Below are positions 1 through 9,400 of a stretch of DNA of 64,000 bases, one piece after another. Under the pieces are notes generated by a model. That model was not told where the DNA came from. It searched no databases and saw only the letters and a list, made by a program, of their open reading frames with translations. The stretch spans positions 248,001 through 312,000 of the forward strand of contig CALUTR010000002.1 of the NCBI GenBank assembly GCA_944323755.1, read 5' to 3'. The DNA is from an uncultured Helicobacteraceae bacterium (GTDB taxonomy: Bacteria; Campylobacterota; Campylobacteria; Campylobacterales; Helicobacteraceae). Position 1 is the first letter of the stretch. Every line of letters begins with the position of its first letter. Both the position numbers and the translations under genes were made by a program.

Positions 1-8
1 CAAAAATA

Positions 9-1466
9 TTATAGCCATCTATATGCTACATATTTAACCCAAGGAATACAAATCACCAAAAATACCACAAGGTAAATCATTCCAAAGATGAATCCTAATT
101 TCCAAAAATCTTTACCACTTACATAACCAGAACCAAACCAAACAGGCGAAGGTCCTGTCCCATACGGAGTAATGATACCCATAATACCAAGAGATAACAT
201 CAAAAATAATGTAAGATGCCTAACATCAATACCATTGATTGTCTCTGCAACAGCAATAAACAATGCAAGCAATGCGGTAACATGGGCGGTTGTGCTAGCA
301 AAGAAATAATGCAATAAATAAAATAGCACTATCAAACCTATCATAGCTTCTAATGGAGCAAAAGTGCCTAGATATTTACCACCAAGATCAGCTATAAAAT
401 TTAAGAATCCAACATTTTTTAAGCCACCAGCAAGAGTAATCAATGATCCAAACCAAGCCAACACACCCCAAGCCGCTTTATTCCCAAGCACATCATCCCA
501 AGTAATAATATTTAATAACACCATAGCAATCATCACACTAAGGGCAACAGTTGTAGCATTGACATTAAATGAATCTCCAAATATCCAAAACACTAACGCA
601 AAAACTGCAAGTCCTATCATATACCATTCTTTTAAAGTCATAGAGCCTATATTGCTTAACTCTTCACTAGCCCATTTTGATGCTTCTTTTGAACCTTTTG
701 AAGTTGGTGGATAAAATACATATGTCAAATATGGCGTAGCAAGAAATAAAATAAGACCTGCAGGTAAAAATGCCATAAACCACCCAAACCAACTTATAGC
801 TTCAACGCCACTTTTTGTGGCAGTTTCCATAGCAAGCAAATTTGGAGCTAAACCTGTAAAAAACATAGAGCTAGTTACACAAGTAGAAGCAAGAGATACC
901 CATACCAAATAACCTCCTATTTTTCGTGGTTCATTATCTGGATAACTACCAACCATAGGTGGTATAGAATTAACAATAGGGTAGAGTATGCCGCCACTTC
1001 TTGCTGAATTTGATGGTATAAATGGAGCTAAGATTCCATCTGCAATAGCAATAGCATATCCAAGACCAAGAGTTGTTTTACCAAGTAATTTTACAAGAAT
1101 TAAAGCTATCCTTTTACCAAGTCCACTTTTTTGATACCCAAGACCAATCATAAAAGCAGCAAATATAAGCCAAACTGTGGAATTTGCAAAACCTGCCAAC
1201 CCCCAAGATACAGCTTCACTTGACTTTATAACCTTACTTACATCACCACTTCCTGCTGGCCCAATCTTAAACCATATACAAATACCAACACCAATAAGAC
1301 CAACTAATGCAGCTGGAATTGGCTCTAATATTAATCCAACTACAACACCAATAAAAATACTAAAATAAAGCCAAGTATTCTGACTTAAGCCTTCTGGTGT
1401 AGGCAAAATAAAAATTACTACAGCTACAAAAACTGGAGCAAATAACTTTATATACTTTGTCATCAA
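9..1466 (-). CDS. DASS-family (SLC13/CitT-like) anion:sodium symporter
   Basis: This 485-residue integral membrane protein has about a dozen hydrophobic segments and no signal peptide. The family (divalent anion:Na+ symporters) imports di- or tricarboxylates, or exchanges them, across the inner membrane. The sequence SNSARSGGILYPI near residue 153 resembles the substrate- and sodium-binding SNT-type motif. The segment ASTTAHVTALL near residue 390 resembles the second repeat. Length fits the family (about 470-490). Translation could start at either of two adjacent Met codons. The gene is divergent from the DUF3943 gene, with 122 bases between them. The exact substrate (citrate, succinate, malate or another anion) cannot be read from the sequence. 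Confidence 0.85.
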   Translation of the reverse strand: MMTKYIKLFAPVFVAVVIFILPTPEGLSQNTWLYFSIFIGVVVGLILEPIPAALVGLIGVGICIWFKIGPAGSGDVSKVIKSSEAVSWGLAGFANSTVWLIFAAFMIGLGYQKSGLGKRIALILVKLLGKTTLGLGYAIAIADGILAPFIPSNSARSGGILYPIVNSIPPMVGSYPDNEPRKIGGYLVWVSLASTCVTSSMFFTGLAPNLLAMETATKSGVEAISWFGWFMAFLPAGLILFLATPYLTYVFYPPTSKGSKEASKWASEELSNIGSMTLKEWYMIGLAVFALVFWIFGDSFNVNATTVALSVMIAMVLLNIITWDDVLGNKAAWGVLAWFGSLITLAGGLKNVGFLNFIADLGGKYLGTFAPLEAMIGLIVLFYLLHYFFASTTAHVTALLALFIAVAETINGIDVRHLTLFLMLSLGIMGIITPYGTGPSPVWFGSGYVSGKDFWKLGFIFGMIYLVVFLVICIPWVKYVAYRWL

Positions 1467-1588
1467 TCCTCCCTTTGTTTCAAATGGAACTATTATATAT
1501 CTATTTTACAAAAGAGATTTAAGTCTATATCAAAATTTGCTATTATTTGTGTTTTATTTTTAGGTTTGAGATTATTATTTAAGTAAGT

Positions 1589-2353
1589 ATGTTTATGTTT
1601 AAAATTATAAAAATTTGTCTAATTATTTCATTTATCAGCATATCGATTATAAAAGCAAATAACACAACGCAACTACTACAAAATGCAAAAGAATACAAGC
1701 CATCTACATATTATGAACCAAGTAATAGAGGTGGATACTTAGGATTAAGTATAGGATTGATAGGTATTAGTTCACTTGCTGCTGCAGGGCTATTGTATAT
1801 AATGCCTGAAAGTGTAACAAAATGGGATAGAGATGATATTAATGATATCTTTAATAAATGGAAAAAACGAACAAAACAAGGACCTATAGTAGATAGCGAT
1901 GAATTATGGCTAAACTACATTGCACATCCATATTTTGGGGCACTTTATTATTTACAGCCAAGAATGGCGGGATTTGACTGGAATGTATCTGCATTATTCT
2001 CATTTGTGACTTCTAGTTTTTTTTGGGAATACGGGATTGAAGGATTTGCTGAGATTCCAAGCTGGCAAGATATTATTATAACACCTGCTTTTGGCGCGCT
2101 GCTTGGCGAAGGATTCTATCAATTGATAAGATATATACAAATGAATAATAATGAATTATTTGGATCGTGGTGGCTTGGAAAAAGCATCATTTGGATACTA
2201 GATCCACTTGGAAGTCTCATATACAGCACAGGGCTTGGAGAAGCCTTTAGAATCTACAATATAAATGATAGAGAAAAACCACAATTTATATCATCTCCAA
2301 TAATCTTAAATAGAAAAGGCGGATTTGGGCTTAGTTTAATGGTGAGATTCTAA
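1589..2353 (+). CDS. DUF3943 domain protein, exported
   Basis: The 254-residue product starts with a hydrophobic signal segment (about residues 3-22) followed by a second hydrophobic stretch near residues 50-70. The central part carries the features I associate with DUF3943: an NYIAHPYFGALYY segment, a WEYGIEGFAEIPSWQD segment and a TPAFGALLGE segment. Members are envelope proteins of unknown function. The C-terminus, ending in an aromatic residue (LSLMVRF), is compatible with an outer-membrane association, but I cannot show a barrel. Start choice between two Met codons six bases apart is open. It lies 73 bases upstream of flgI on the same strand, but flgI appears to have its own promoter in that gap. 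Confidence 0.65.
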   Translation: MFMFKIIKICLIISFISISIIKANNTTQLLQNAKEYKPSTYYEPSNRGGYLGLSIGLIGISSLAAAGLLYIMPESVTKWDRDDINDIFNKWKKRTKQGPIVDSDELWLNYIAHPYFGALYYLQPRMAGFDWNVSALFSFVTSSFFWEYGIEGFAEIPSWQDIIITPAFGALLGEGFYQLIRYIQMNNNELFGSWWLGKSIIWILDPLGSLIYSTGLGEAFRIYNINDREKPQFISSPIILNRKGGFGLSLMVRF

Positions 2354-2376
2354 AATCAAAGTTATATTAACACTAT

Positions 2377-2390
2377 GGAATATTTTTTGC
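2377..2390 (+). promoter_or_regulatory. sigma54-type -24/-12 promoter candidate for flgI
   Basis: A GG dinucleotide at 2377-2378 and a GC at 2389-2390 are separated by exactly 10 bases, in the context TGGAA...TTTGCTT. This is the invariant geometry of RpoN promoters. It lies 37 bases before the flgI start, so transcription would begin near 2402. In Campylobacterota many hook, ring and rod genes are RpoN/FlgR-dependent, which supports the call. No experiment is implied. Confidence 0.55.
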
Positions 2391-2426
2391 TTCTTATCTA
2401 AATATTCTTCATCTTAAGGAATTGCA

Positions 2427-3404
2427 ATGCAAATAAAATGGATTTTGACATTAATCACTTGTTTTAGCATTACATATGGTGCAAAGATAAAAGATATAAG
2501 CAGTATTCTTGGAGTTAGAGAAAATGAGCTCACAGGGTATGGGCTTGTTATTGGATTAAACGGAACAGGTGATAAAAGCAACTCAAAATTCACTATGCAG
2601 GCAGTTTCAAATATGCTTGAGACAATGAATATAAAAGTATCTCCAAATGATATAAAATCAAAAAATGTAGCAGCAGTTATAGTAAGTGCAAAGCTTCCTC
2701 CATTTTCTAGAGCAGGCGATAAAATAGATATATCTGTATCATCACTTGGTGATGCAAAGTCACTAGCTGGAGGAACGCTAGTTTTAACGCCACTAAGTGC
2801 AATTGATGGAAATGTATATGCAATAGCACAGGGGAATATATCTCTTAATTCAAATTCTCTTACAGCTACAATCCCGCAAGCAGGCACGATAGAAAGAGAA
2901 TTAGTATATGATATTTACAATAAACCAAATGCAACACTAAGCCTAAAAGATGCTGATTTTAAAAATGCTACAAATATACAAAAAGCTATAAATAATTATT
3001 TCAATGAAAATCTAGCATTAGCAAAAGATCCAAGAACTATATCACTTACAAAACCAGCAAATATGGGAATGGTAGAGTTTTTAGGTATAGTAGGAGAAAT
3101 TGATATTGATTATCAAAAAAATAATAAAATCATCATAGATGAACAAAGTGGTACAATTATTACAGGGAGCGAGATAAGAATTACGCCAATTACAATAAGC
3201 CACGGAGATATGACAATAAAAATTATAGATTCTCCAAATACACAAAACCAAATGCAAAATAATCTAATAGTGGCAAATAAACCAACCATATCATCGCTTG
3301 TTGGGGCATTACAAAAAATAGGAACAAATTCGCAAAACATCATATCAATTTTAAATGCTATAAAAAAATCTGGCGCGATTAATGTAGAAATTGAAAGCAT
3401 ATAA
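2427..3404 (+). CDS. flgI: Flagellar P-ring protein FlgI
   Basis: FlgI forms the P-ring around the flagellar rod in the peptidoglycan layer of the periplasm. The 325-residue product begins with a Sec signal peptide (cleavage expected near YGA-K, residue 18-20). The conserved family start follows: KIKDISSILGVRENELTGYGLVIGLNGTGD in two pieces, with LVIGLNGTGDKSN the diagnostic part. The C-terminus (ISILNAIKKSGAINVEIESI) is intact. An AAGGA ribosome site at 2416-2420 lies six bases before the ATG. The gene stands alone, without flgH or flgJ beside it, as is common in Helicobacter where flagellar genes are scattered. A sigma54-type promoter lies upstream. Confidence 0.95.
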   Translation: MQIKWILTLITCFSITYGAKIKDISSILGVRENELTGYGLVIGLNGTGDKSNSKFTMQAVSNMLETMNIKVSPNDIKSKNVAAVIVSAKLPPFSRAGDKIDISVSSLGDAKSLAGGTLVLTPLSAIDGNVYAIAQGNISLNSNSLTATIPQAGTIERELVYDIYNKPNATLSLKDADFKNATNIQKAINNYFNENLALAKDPRTISLTKPANMGMVEFLGIVGEIDIDYQKNNKIIIDEQSGTIITGSEIRITPITISHGDMTIKIIDSPNTQNQMQNNLIVANKPTISSLVGALQKIGTNSQNIISILNAIKKSGAINVEIESI

Positions 3405-3499
3405 GCAACAAGGCTGCAATTTTAAAGCTTAGAAGATTCCAAAACTAGCGTTTAAACCTAAAAAGATTTATAGATAGCATAAAATTATAGCAGTGCAAG

Positions 3500-3532
3500 T
3501 TATTAAGTATTTATTTTATGAATGCTTAATAA
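3500..3532. terminator. Stem-loop between convergent flgI and hypF
   Basis: A 12-base stem (3500-3511 pairing with 3521-3532, one G-U pair) has a 9-base loop. It overlaps the hypF stop codon at 3526-3528 and lies about 100 bases beyond the flgI stop. Both flanks are AT-rich. It could end transcription from both sides. Confidence 0.4.
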
Positions 3533-5760
3533 TCACCGTTAATATATGCACCAATTTGACCAAGTGATATACCACCATCATTTGGAGTAGTTTTTGTATG
3601 CATATATAGCTTGATATTGTGTTTTTCCATAATATCATAGAGTTTATTGCATAGAATCTGATTTTGAAATACACCACCACTTACAAACACAGGATATCGA
3701 TACTTTAATGCTATCTCTACAATCATTTTTACAATCATATTGATAAATTTACTTGCTATTTTTCTTTTATCATTTTCTTTTATCATCTCTAAAATCATAG
3801 AATCTAAAATTATCTCATCATTGCGTATTTCATATGTGTAATACTCATCTATACTATCATCATACAACGCTTCTAAAACCATACCACTCTCACCCTCATA
3901 ACTTTGCTTTTCTAAACCACAAAAATACGCGACACAATCAAAGATCCTACCCATAGATGAGCTAGAAACGCAGTTTAGATTTTTTTTATAGATTTGATGA
4001 TATAGTTTTACATCTTTTATATTTAAATCCAAAATCGCATCACCTAAGATTCCATAAAGAATCCCAATTGATATTTTTTTATTATCTTTTATGGAATTGT
4101 TATCACTAATTAATGGAAAATACCTTATATGCGCGATTCTGTATATATCACCATTTGATTTTACAAAAAATTCTCCACCCCAGAAATTCCCATCATCGCC
4201 ATAACCAACACTATCAAATATCACCCCTAAAGCATTTTGAATATCTAATAAATCATTATCAAATAATACACTATAAAAATGTGCCTTGTGATGATAAATA
4301 TTTAATATCGTTGCATTGAATCTATCTTTCATCTCAAGCGCTATTTTGCTTGAATTATATTGAGTATGGGAATCTCTTAAAATGATTTTTGGAGTGATAT
4401 TATAAATACCTAAAAATAATTCAATCACCCTTTTAAAATACAATACAGAATCCACACTTTCTAAATCACAAATATATGGTGAAATAACGATATTATCTTT
4501 ATAAAAAATTGAAATTTGATTTTTCTGATTTGCACCAAGTGCTAAAATCGCATCATCACTATAAAATTTATTTAGTTTTATACTAAGTGGATAATAGCCC
4601 CTTGAAGGACGAAGAAATAAATTTCTACCATTTGCTAAACTTAAGATTAAACTATCATCAATTGCATTAATAATATCCCTATTGTAATCTAATAAATAAT
4701 CAAAAATATGCGGGATTTTTACATAGGCTTCATTTTTTGATGTAATCATTGGCTCTTTTGATAGATTTGCAGATGTAAAAATCAATGGCTCATTAATATT
4801 TTCTAAAAGCATTTTATGTAAGGCACTATACGCGATAATAACACCTATATTATTTAGATTTGGAGCTAGATTCTCTGGAAGATTTACATTATCTTTAGAT
4901 AGTAAAACTATAGGAGCTTGTTTAGATTCTAATAATTTTTTATCTTTTTTTTGAATATGAAAATATTTTGAAGCTTTTAAAACATCATAAAACATAATCG
5001 CAAATGGCTTGCTTGGACGATTTTTCAATAATCTCAACTTCTCTATAATATCAAATTCCACTTTACATACAAAGTTAAATCCACCAATGCCCTTTATAGC
5101 GAGAATCTTTCCGCTTTTTATTAGCGATATTGCCACTTTTATCGCATCATTATTCTTTGCAATACTATTTTTATCCCTATCAAACAATGTCAATTCTATG
5201 GCACAAGATGGACAAGAATTTGGCTGAGCGTGGAATCTACGATTATCACTAGAATGATATTCAATATCACATTTATCACACATCTTAAAATCATTCATTG
5301 CCGTATTACATCTATCGTATGGGAGAGATTTAATAATGCTATATCTAGGTCCGCAATGTATGCAGTTTATAAAAGCATATTTAAATCGCCTATTATGTTT
5401 ATCATTTAATTCATCTAAACATAACTTACAAATACCCAAATCCTGCGGTAAGGCAGAGTAGATTAGATTTTTTGTATTATTAGAGCTTTTTTGTATCGTG
5501 AAATCATCATATACAAAAGAATTAATTTTTTCTACTGATATGTGATTGATTGAGGCATTTTGTGGTTTATCACAATGTAATTCAAATAGAAATTTATCAA
5601 TATCAATATTATCAGCTTGAATGACAATAGAAACGCTACTTCCATCATTTTTTACCATTCCATTATATTGAAACTTACTTGCCAGATTATATACAAATGG
5701 TCTAAATCCAACACCCTGAATCACACCAAAAACAGATATTTTATATGTTATCACATACAA
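3526..5760 (-). CDS. hypF: [NiFe]-hydrogenase maturation carbamoyltransferase HypF
   Basis: HypF uses carbamoyl phosphate and ATP to make the thiocarbamate on HypE that becomes the cyanide ligand of the hydrogenase active site. The 744-residue protein shows the full domain order. An N-terminal acylphosphatase domain has GVIQGVGFRPFVYN. Two zinc fingers follow (CKLC...CIHC and CDKC...CPSC, roughly residues 110-188). A YrdC/Sua5-like domain comes next (IKGIGGFNFVCK, about 200-390). The C-terminal Kae1-like domain has HHKAHFYS and a VSGGVFQN segment. Length is normal. It stands apart from other hyp genes; hypD lies 45 kb away in this window. It is divergent from ybgC. Confidence 0.95.
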   Translation of the reverse strand: MYVITYKISVFGVIQGVGFRPFVYNLASKFQYNGMVKNDGSSVSIVIQADNIDIDKFLFELHCDKPQNASINHISVEKINSFVYDDFTIQKSSNNTKNLIYSALPQDLGICKLCLDELNDKHNRRFKYAFINCIHCGPRYSIIKSLPYDRCNTAMNDFKMCDKCDIEYHSSDNRRFHAQPNSCPSCAIELTLFDRDKNSIAKNNDAIKVAISLIKSGKILAIKGIGGFNFVCKVEFDIIEKLRLLKNRPSKPFAIMFYDVLKASKYFHIQKKDKKLLESKQAPIVLLSKDNVNLPENLAPNLNNIGVIIAYSALHKMLLENINEPLIFTSANLSKEPMITSKNEAYVKIPHIFDYLLDYNRDIINAIDDSLILSLANGRNLFLRPSRGYYPLSIKLNKFYSDDAILALGANQKNQISIFYKDNIVISPYICDLESVDSVLYFKRVIELFLGIYNITPKIILRDSHTQYNSSKIALEMKDRFNATILNIYHHKAHFYSVLFDNDLLDIQNALGVIFDSVGYGDDGNFWGGEFFVKSNGDIYRIAHIRYFPLISDNNSIKDNKKISIGILYGILGDAILDLNIKDVKLYHQIYKKNLNCVSSSSMGRIFDCVAYFCGLEKQSYEGESGMVLEALYDDSIDEYYTYEIRNDEIILDSMILEMIKENDKRKIASKFINMIVKMIVEIALKYRYPVFVSGGVFQNQILCNKLYDIMEKHNIKLYMHTKTTPNDGGISLGQIGAYINGDY

Positions 5761-5824
5761 GCCTTATTGATTTTCTAATTCAAAAGTTTATATATAATTC
5801 ACATAAAAATACAAGGGGAATAAA

Positions 5825-6217
5825 ATGCAAATTAGAATCTACTATGAAGACACAGATTGTGGAGGGATTGTATATCATACAAATTATCTAAAATACTGCG
5901 AAAGAGCAAGGAGTGAGCTATTTTTTGCTCGTGGTGCTATGCCAAATACAAATAGAATCGGTCTTGTTGTAAGGCATATAGAATGTGATTTTTTAGATTC
6001 TGCTAGACTTGGTGATCTACTAATCATAGATACAAAAATTATCAAACTTGGCAAAAGCAGTATAATTTTAGAACAAAATATAAAACTCAAAAATAAAATC
6101 ATATTTACCGCGACGATAAAACTCGCGTGCGTTGATGTGATAAATAAAAAAATAGAAAAAATACCAAATGAGATTCTAGAAATTTTAAAAGGCAATATAA
6201 ATGATAAACAAAGATAA
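5825..6217 (+). CDS. ybgC: YbgC-family acyl-CoA thioesterase
   Basis: This 130-residue hotdog-fold protein carries the family's active-site signature YYEDTDCGGIVYHTNYLKYCERAR at the N-terminus (catalytic Asp in the EDTD part, followed by GGIVYH). Members hydrolyse acyl-CoA thioesters and are associated with the Tol-Pal/phospholipid region in many proteobacteria, although tol-pal is about 18 kb away here. An AAGGGGA ribosome site lies just before the ATG, and a TATAAT-like hexamer at 5793-5798 may be its -10 element. Its 3' end overlaps the next gene by 17 bases, so the two are probably translated together. Confidence 0.9.
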   Translation: MQIRIYYEDTDCGGIVYHTNYLKYCERARSELFFARGAMPNTNRIGLVVRHIECDFLDSARLGDLLIIDTKIIKLGKSSIILEQNIKLKNKIIFTATIKLACVDVINKKIEKIPNEILEILKGNINDKQR

Positions 6218-6467
6218 TAATGCAATTAATACAATTAAATATCCTAGAATTTGGGAATATCTAATTATCACAAGCAATAAAGATGAACTGCAAGAGAAAA
6301 TAAAAGAGAAATTCCACACACTTGAATATAAATTTGAATTCTCAAAAGAAAGTAAAGGCGGTAAATACTCTAGTTATAATTTCAGTATTTATGTAATCAA
6401 TCAAAACCAAAGAGATGAAATTTTTCAAATATTATCAAATATAAAAGATGTAAAAGCGGTAATCTAA
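6201..6467 (+). CDS. DUF493 / YbeD-family small protein (HP0495-like)
   Basis: The 88-residue protein matches in length and pattern the DUF493 family and resembles H. pylori HP0495: a YPRIWEY start segment, then a central FEFSKESKGGKYSSYNFS strand region, then RDEIFQILSNI near the C-terminus. The family has an ACT-like ferredoxin fold; E. coli YbeD has been linked to regulation of lipoate metabolism, but no function is established for the Helicobacter members. It overlaps the 3' end of ybgC by 17 bases and is followed directly by the tRNA-Leu promoter. Confidence 0.8.
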   Translation: MINKDNNAINTIKYPRIWEYLIITSNKDELQEKIKEKFHTLEYKFEFSKESKGGKYSSYNFSIYVINQNQRDEIFQILSNIKDVKAVI

Positions 6468-6494
6468 CTTAATATTATTTTAAAATTAAAATAA

Positions 6495-6500
6495 TATAAT
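6495..6500 (+). promoter_or_regulatory. -10 element (TATAAT) for tRNA-Leu
   Basis: A perfect TATAAT lies 23 bases before the mature 5' end of the tRNA, just after the stop of the DUF493 gene. The -35 region is AT-rich without a clear hexamer, as is typical for sigma80 promoters of Helicobacter. Confidence 0.5.
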
Positions 6501-6523
6501 GCCATCTTTAAAATCCGACTTAT

Positions 6524-6608
<85 letters not shown>

Positions 6609-6696
6609 TCATTTTTACCTCTTAGCGATACAAATATTCAATACAACAAACTTAAGATACAATACACTTTTTATATAATTTTATTTAGGAAGTTTA

Positions 6697-7275
6697 ATGG
6701 ATATATCAAATCAAGCCAATCTACCAACAAAATTTGGCAATTTCATCATTCAATCTTTTAGAGAAAAAAATAATAAAGATTTTCAAGCAGAACATCTAGT
6801 GCTAAGAAGCAAGGATTTAGGTGACACTCCGCTTATTAGGGTGCATTCCGAGTGTATGACAGGTGATGTTTTTGGCAGCAAAAAATGCGATTGTGGCGAT
6901 GAACTAGAAATAGCAATGAAAAGAATTGCAAAAGAAAATGGAATGATTATATATTTACGCCAAGAGGGTAGAGGAATTGGCTTATTTAACAAAGTCAATG
7001 CCTATAATTTGCAAGATAGTGGATATGATACGATTGAAGCTAATAACAAGCTAGGATTCCACGCGGATTTACGAGATTACAGTATAGTTGGTAAAATTTT
7101 TGATTATTATGGCATTAAAAGCATACGACTTCTTACAAACAATCCAAAAAAAATAGAGGAAATATCAAAATTTGTAAACGTAACAAGAGATAGTATCATT
7201 GCCACTCCAAACAAATATAATAAAGAATACCTAAAGATAAAACAAGAAAAAATGGGACACCTGCTAGAATCTTAA
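6697..7275 (+). CDS. ribA: GTP cyclohydrolase II
   Basis: RibA opens the GTP imidazole ring to give the pyrimidine precursor of riboflavin, releasing formate and pyrophosphate. The 192-residue protein has the zinc-binding motif HSECMTGDVFGSKKCDCGDE (three Cys ligands, about residues 50-70) and the catalytic LRQEGRGIGL segment. This is a stand-alone RibA of the usual length (about 190-200), not a RibBA fusion. An AGGAAG ribosome site lies at 6687-6692. It converges on the metal ATPase gene with only one base between the two stop codons, where a stem-loop spans both gene ends. Confidence 0.95.
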   Translation: MDISNQANLPTKFGNFIIQSFREKNNKDFQAEHLVLRSKDLGDTPLIRVHSECMTGDVFGSKKCDCGDELEIAMKRIAKENGMIIYLRQEGRGIGLFNKVNAYNLQDSGYDTIEANNKLGFHADLRDYSIVGKIFDYYGIKSIRLLTNNPKKIEEISKFVNVTRDSIIATPNKYNKEYLKIKQEKMGHLLES

Positions 7276-7294
7276 ATCATACCTTTAAGATTCT
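7266..7294. terminator. Bidirectional terminator spanning the ribA and cadA stop codons
   Basis: A perfect 11-base-pair stem (7266-7276 with 7284-7294; AGAATCTTAAA and its complement) encloses a 7-base loop. It contains the last codons and stops of both convergent genes (ribA stop at 7273-7275, ATPase stop at 7277-7279). T-rich and A-rich ends make it a plausible terminator in both directions. Confidence 0.6.
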
Positions 7295-9352
7295 CATTGA
7301 ATTCAACAATGCAAGCAGTGCAACACCAACATCACCAAACACAGCTTCCCACATCGTAGCAACTCCAAACAATCCAAGAATGATAAACAACACTTTCACT
7401 CCAAGCGCAAATGCTATATTTTGCCAAATGATGATTTTTGTTTTTTTTGCGATTTTGATTGCTTTTGCTATGCTTGATATTTTGTCATTGATTATCAATA
7501 CATCTGCACTTTCTTTACTGACATCACTACCTAATTTTCCCATACTAATACCAACATCAGCCATAGCGATACAAGGAGCATCATTAATACCATCTCCTAC
7601 AAATACACTAGTACCACTAGCATTTTGTTTGAATTCTACAAAAAACTCTGCCTTCTCTTCTGGCAATAGATTATATTTTGCATTTTGTAGATCCAAACTC
7701 GCAACCACTCGCTTTGATGCTAGCTCATTATCACCAGTTAGCATTATTATATTTTCTATACCTAAGTTTTTTAGTTCTTTTATCGCATCTTTTGTATCAT
7801 CTTTTAACTCATCTGATACGAGGATATAACCAGCATAAACTCCATTAATTGCAATATGAGCCACACTCCCATCGATACTACAATTATCGTGTTCTATATT
7901 GTATTTATGAAGCATTTTATCATTGCCAGCCAAAATCTCTTTATAATTACAAGTTGCCATAATACCAAGCCCACTTATTTGCTCAAATCTTGTATTATTG
8001 CATTGATGTGAGTGTAGTGTCTTGTTATACTCATCTTTTATTGCAATTGCTATTGGGTGATTAGAAAAATTTTCAGCACAAAAAGCATATTGTAAAACCT
8101 CATCTTTGCTAAAACCATTCTGTGGAAATATATCTATGACTTTAAATACTCCCTTTGTAAGCGTGCCTGTCTTATCAAATGCTATATGGCTTACATTACT
8201 TAGCGCTTCTAGGTAATTAGCACCTTTAATCAAAATAGCATTCTTTGAGCAGCTTCCAATTCCGCCAAAATATGCTAGTGGCACGCTTATCACAAGAGCA
8301 CAAGGACAGCTAACCATTAATACAACTAATGCTCTATATATCCAATCATGAAAATTACCAAATCCAAACAATGGAGGCAATATGGCAATAAAAATTGCTA
8401 TAAAAAATACTATTGGTGTGTAAATTTTTGCAAATTTAGTAATAAAACTCTCTATCTTTGCCTTATTGTTACTTGCATTTTGTACTAAATCAATAATCTT
8501 TGCAACACTAGAATCTTCATATAATTTCGTTACCTTAATCTCTAGCATTCCATTTAAATTTAGCGTCCCACCAAGTATAGTAGAATCTGCCTCTACCTCT
8601 TTTGGCATAGGCTCTCCTGTGAGCGCCTTCGTATCAATTAGACTTTTTCCATTTACTACAATTCCATCAGTTGGGATTTTCTCTCCAGGCTTAACTATAA
8701 AAATATCATTTAGATTTAATTCTTGCGGAGAAATATCAATGATATTAGAATCTTGCTTTAAATGCGCGATATTAGGAGCGATTTGAAGTAGATTTTTAAT
8801 TGATTTTCTTGAATTTTGAAGTGCCAAATCTTGAAAGAATTCTCCAGTTTTGAAAAATAACATAACAGCAACTGCTTCTTCATATGCACCAATAATAAAT
8901 GCGGATATAGTAGCAATAAACATTAATGTATTTTCATCAAAAAAATCTCTTTTTTTGAGATTATTAAACGCGCTTTTAAAAATATCTTTTCCAGATATGA
9001 GATAAATAACGACTAAGATTCCAATTGATATGTATTGCATAATTTGATTTTCTATAAAATGCAATACAAAAATAGCAGCGAAAAATACAGTAATCAATCC
9101 ACCTAAAAACATAAGCTCAAATTTCGTGTTAAACTCATCTTCTTTTGGTATTTCTTTATTGATTTTGACATTAGATTCTACAGATTTGATCGTTTGTTTA
9201 ACTAGAGTAATATTTGTTGTATCAATTTCTAATATATTATTGTTTGTATCAATACTGACGTAATTAACACAATCTAATTTTTGTAATTCATTTTCTATTT
9301 TATTAGCACAACTTGGACAACTAATATTTGTAATATAAAATTTTTCTTTCAT
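7277..9352 (-). CDS. cadA: Heavy-metal P1B-type ATPase (CadA/ZntA-like)
   Basis: This inner-membrane pump would export Zn, Cd or Co using ATP. The N-terminal HMA domain has the metal site SCPSC (about residues 10-14). The membrane metal site is SCPCAL, the phosphorylation site is DKTGTLT, NHPIAIAI is the conserved HP locus, and TGDN and GDGINDAP are the nucleotide and hinge motifs. A GDVGVALLALLNSMRIL end is typical of the Zn/Cd/Co group rather than copper pumps. H. pylori CadA is of similar length. I chose the Met at 9352 because it is followed at once by the HMA domain; an upstream in-frame ATG at 9397 would add 15 residues with no family similarity. Metal preference is inferred. Confidence 0.88.
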   Translation of the reverse strand: MKEKFYITNISCPSCANKIENELQKLDCVNYVSIDTNNNILEIDTTNITLVKQTIKSVESNVKINKEIPKEDEFNTKFELMFLGGLITVFFAAIFVLHFIENQIMQYISIGILVVIYLISGKDIFKSAFNNLKKRDFFDENTLMFIATISAFIIGAYEEAVAVMLFFKTGEFFQDLALQNSRKSIKNLLQIAPNIAHLKQDSNIIDISPQELNLNDIFIVKPGEKIPTDGIVVNGKSLIDTKALTGEPMPKEVEADSTILGGTLNLNGMLEIKVTKLYEDSSVAKIIDLVQNASNNKAKIESFITKFAKIYTPIVFFIAIFIAILPPLFGFGNFHDWIYRALVVLMVSCPCALVISVPLAYFGGIGSCSKNAILIKGANYLEALSNVSHIAFDKTGTLTKGVFKVIDIFPQNGFSKDEVLQYAFCAENFSNHPIAIAIKDEYNKTLHSHQCNNTRFEQISGLGIMATCNYKEILAGNDKMLHKYNIEHDNCSIDGSVAHIAINGVYAGYILVSDELKDDTKDAIKELKNLGIENIIMLTGDNELASKRVVASLDLQNAKYNLLPEEKAEFFVEFKQNASGTSVFVGDGINDAPCIAMADVGISMGKLGSDVSKESADVLIINDKISSIAKAIKIAKKTKIIIWQNIAFALGVKVLFIILGLFGVATMWEAVFGDVGVALLALLNSMRILKV

Positions 9353-9400
9353 AATGCTTTCTTTGTATAGGATTAACAAATGCTTGATTATAACCAAACC

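Noticed and set aside
2414-2887. Long open frames antisense to flgI, napA, atpA and other genes
   Set aside because: They mirror strongly recognised genes, lack ribosome sites and show no family features.
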